Part shown: positions 5,247 to 5,480 of the stretch, piece by piece
Numbering within the stretch: position 1 is the stretch's first letter
How the letters are laid out: each line of letters begins with the position of its first letter
NCBI GenBank assembly: GCA_949127645.1
Contig: CASBQM010000680.1
Location: 1-5,480 of the forward strand
Direction: 5' to 3'
DNA from: Synechococcales cyanobacterium PMM_0036
GTDB taxonomy: Bacteria > Cyanobacteriota > Cyanobacteriia > Elainellales > Elainellaceae
DNA length: 5,480 bases
Translations under genes and position numbers: made by a program
Notes under the pieces: generated by a model
What the model saw: only the letters and a program-made list of their open reading frames with translations
Databases searched by the model: none
Told to the model about the DNA's origin: nothing

Positions 5247-5480
5247 TCAACCGATCGCCAGAAGCTTCATCTGCGGCAGCAACGCCTGAAAAGCCAGCCC
5301 TCGGTGGCTAATTTCGTGCTTTACGTCAGCGGGCATCTCTGCAAACGTCATCTGCTGTGCTGGGACATAGAAAATCGGATCGTAGCCAAATCCTCCGCTG
5401 CCACGAGATGCGGTCAAAATTTCGCCTGGGCAAACGCCTTCCGTCTGGAGTGCGATCGTTCCATCTGGACGCGCGAGCGC
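5247..5480 (-). CDS. rdgB: RdgB/HAM1-type XTP/dITP pyrophosphatase, C-terminal part
   Basis: The last 77 residues of this gene lie in the window; the start is beyond the right edge and TGA is at 5249-5247. RdgB hydrolyses XTP, ITP and dITP to monophosphates and pyrophosphate, clearing non-canonical purine nucleotides from the pool in the cytosol. Signatures visible, numbered from the first visible residue, are CPGEILTASRGSGGFGYDPI at 17-36, TFAEM at 45-49, Lys54, and ISHRGLA at 57-63, close to the end as in the family. The family is usually about 190-200 residues, so roughly 115-120 are missing because of the window edge, not a mutation. Nothing looks disrupted. The 187 bases between it and the SRPBCC gene contain a promoter-like sequence, so the two are probably separate transcription units. 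Confidence 0.95.
   Translation of the reverse strand, partial: ALARPDGTIALQTEGVCPGEILTASRGSGGFGYDPIFYVPAQQMTFAEMPADVKHEISHRGLAFQALLPQMKLLAIG

Overview
The window looks like chromosomal DNA from a cyanobacterium, probably a filamentous Leptolyngbya- or Oscillatoria-type strain, though the genus is a guess. The main evidence is seven exact copies of the HIP1 octamer GCGATCGC in 5.5 kb, against about 0.1 expected by chance. Many further CGATCG cores and the gene families present agree with this.

Layout. The left quarter (1-1325, + strand) is a major facilitator superfamily (MFS) transporter whose reading frame runs off the left edge. It is followed on the same strand by a small, very acidic protein (1404-1775) that I believe belongs to a cyanobacterial family of unknown function (DUF6335-like). 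The rest of the window is on the - strand and converges on that gene. In transcription order it holds: the C-terminal end of an RdgB/HAM1 XTP/dITP pyrophosphatase (5480-5247), a SRPBCC/COQ10-like lipid-binding-fold protein (5059-4448), an exported protein of unknown function (4390-3572), the 5'/3'-nucleotidase SurE (3566-2874), and a lipoprotein with a C-terminal retropepsin-type aspartic protease domain (2833-1835).

How the genes work together. The exported protein, surE and the protease are separated by 5 and 40 bases and are very likely one operon, perhaps with the SRPBCC gene 57 bases upstream. The grouping is functionally mixed: an exported protein, a cytosolic nucleotidase and a membrane-anchored protease. 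RdgB and SurE are both nucleotide housekeeping enzymes, but 187 bases containing a promoter-like sequence separate rdgB from the next gene. I see no evidence of a shared pathway.

I found no RNA gene, CRISPR array, insertion sequence or defence system. The unusual signals are small-scale: a three-copy 16-bp tandem repeat over the protease stop codon, an interleaved pair of 9-bp inverted repeats in the protease linker, heptamer repeats behind rdgB, and a 14-bp motif found upstream of two - strand genes. This is mostly ordinary core-genome sequence and I do not claim a new system.
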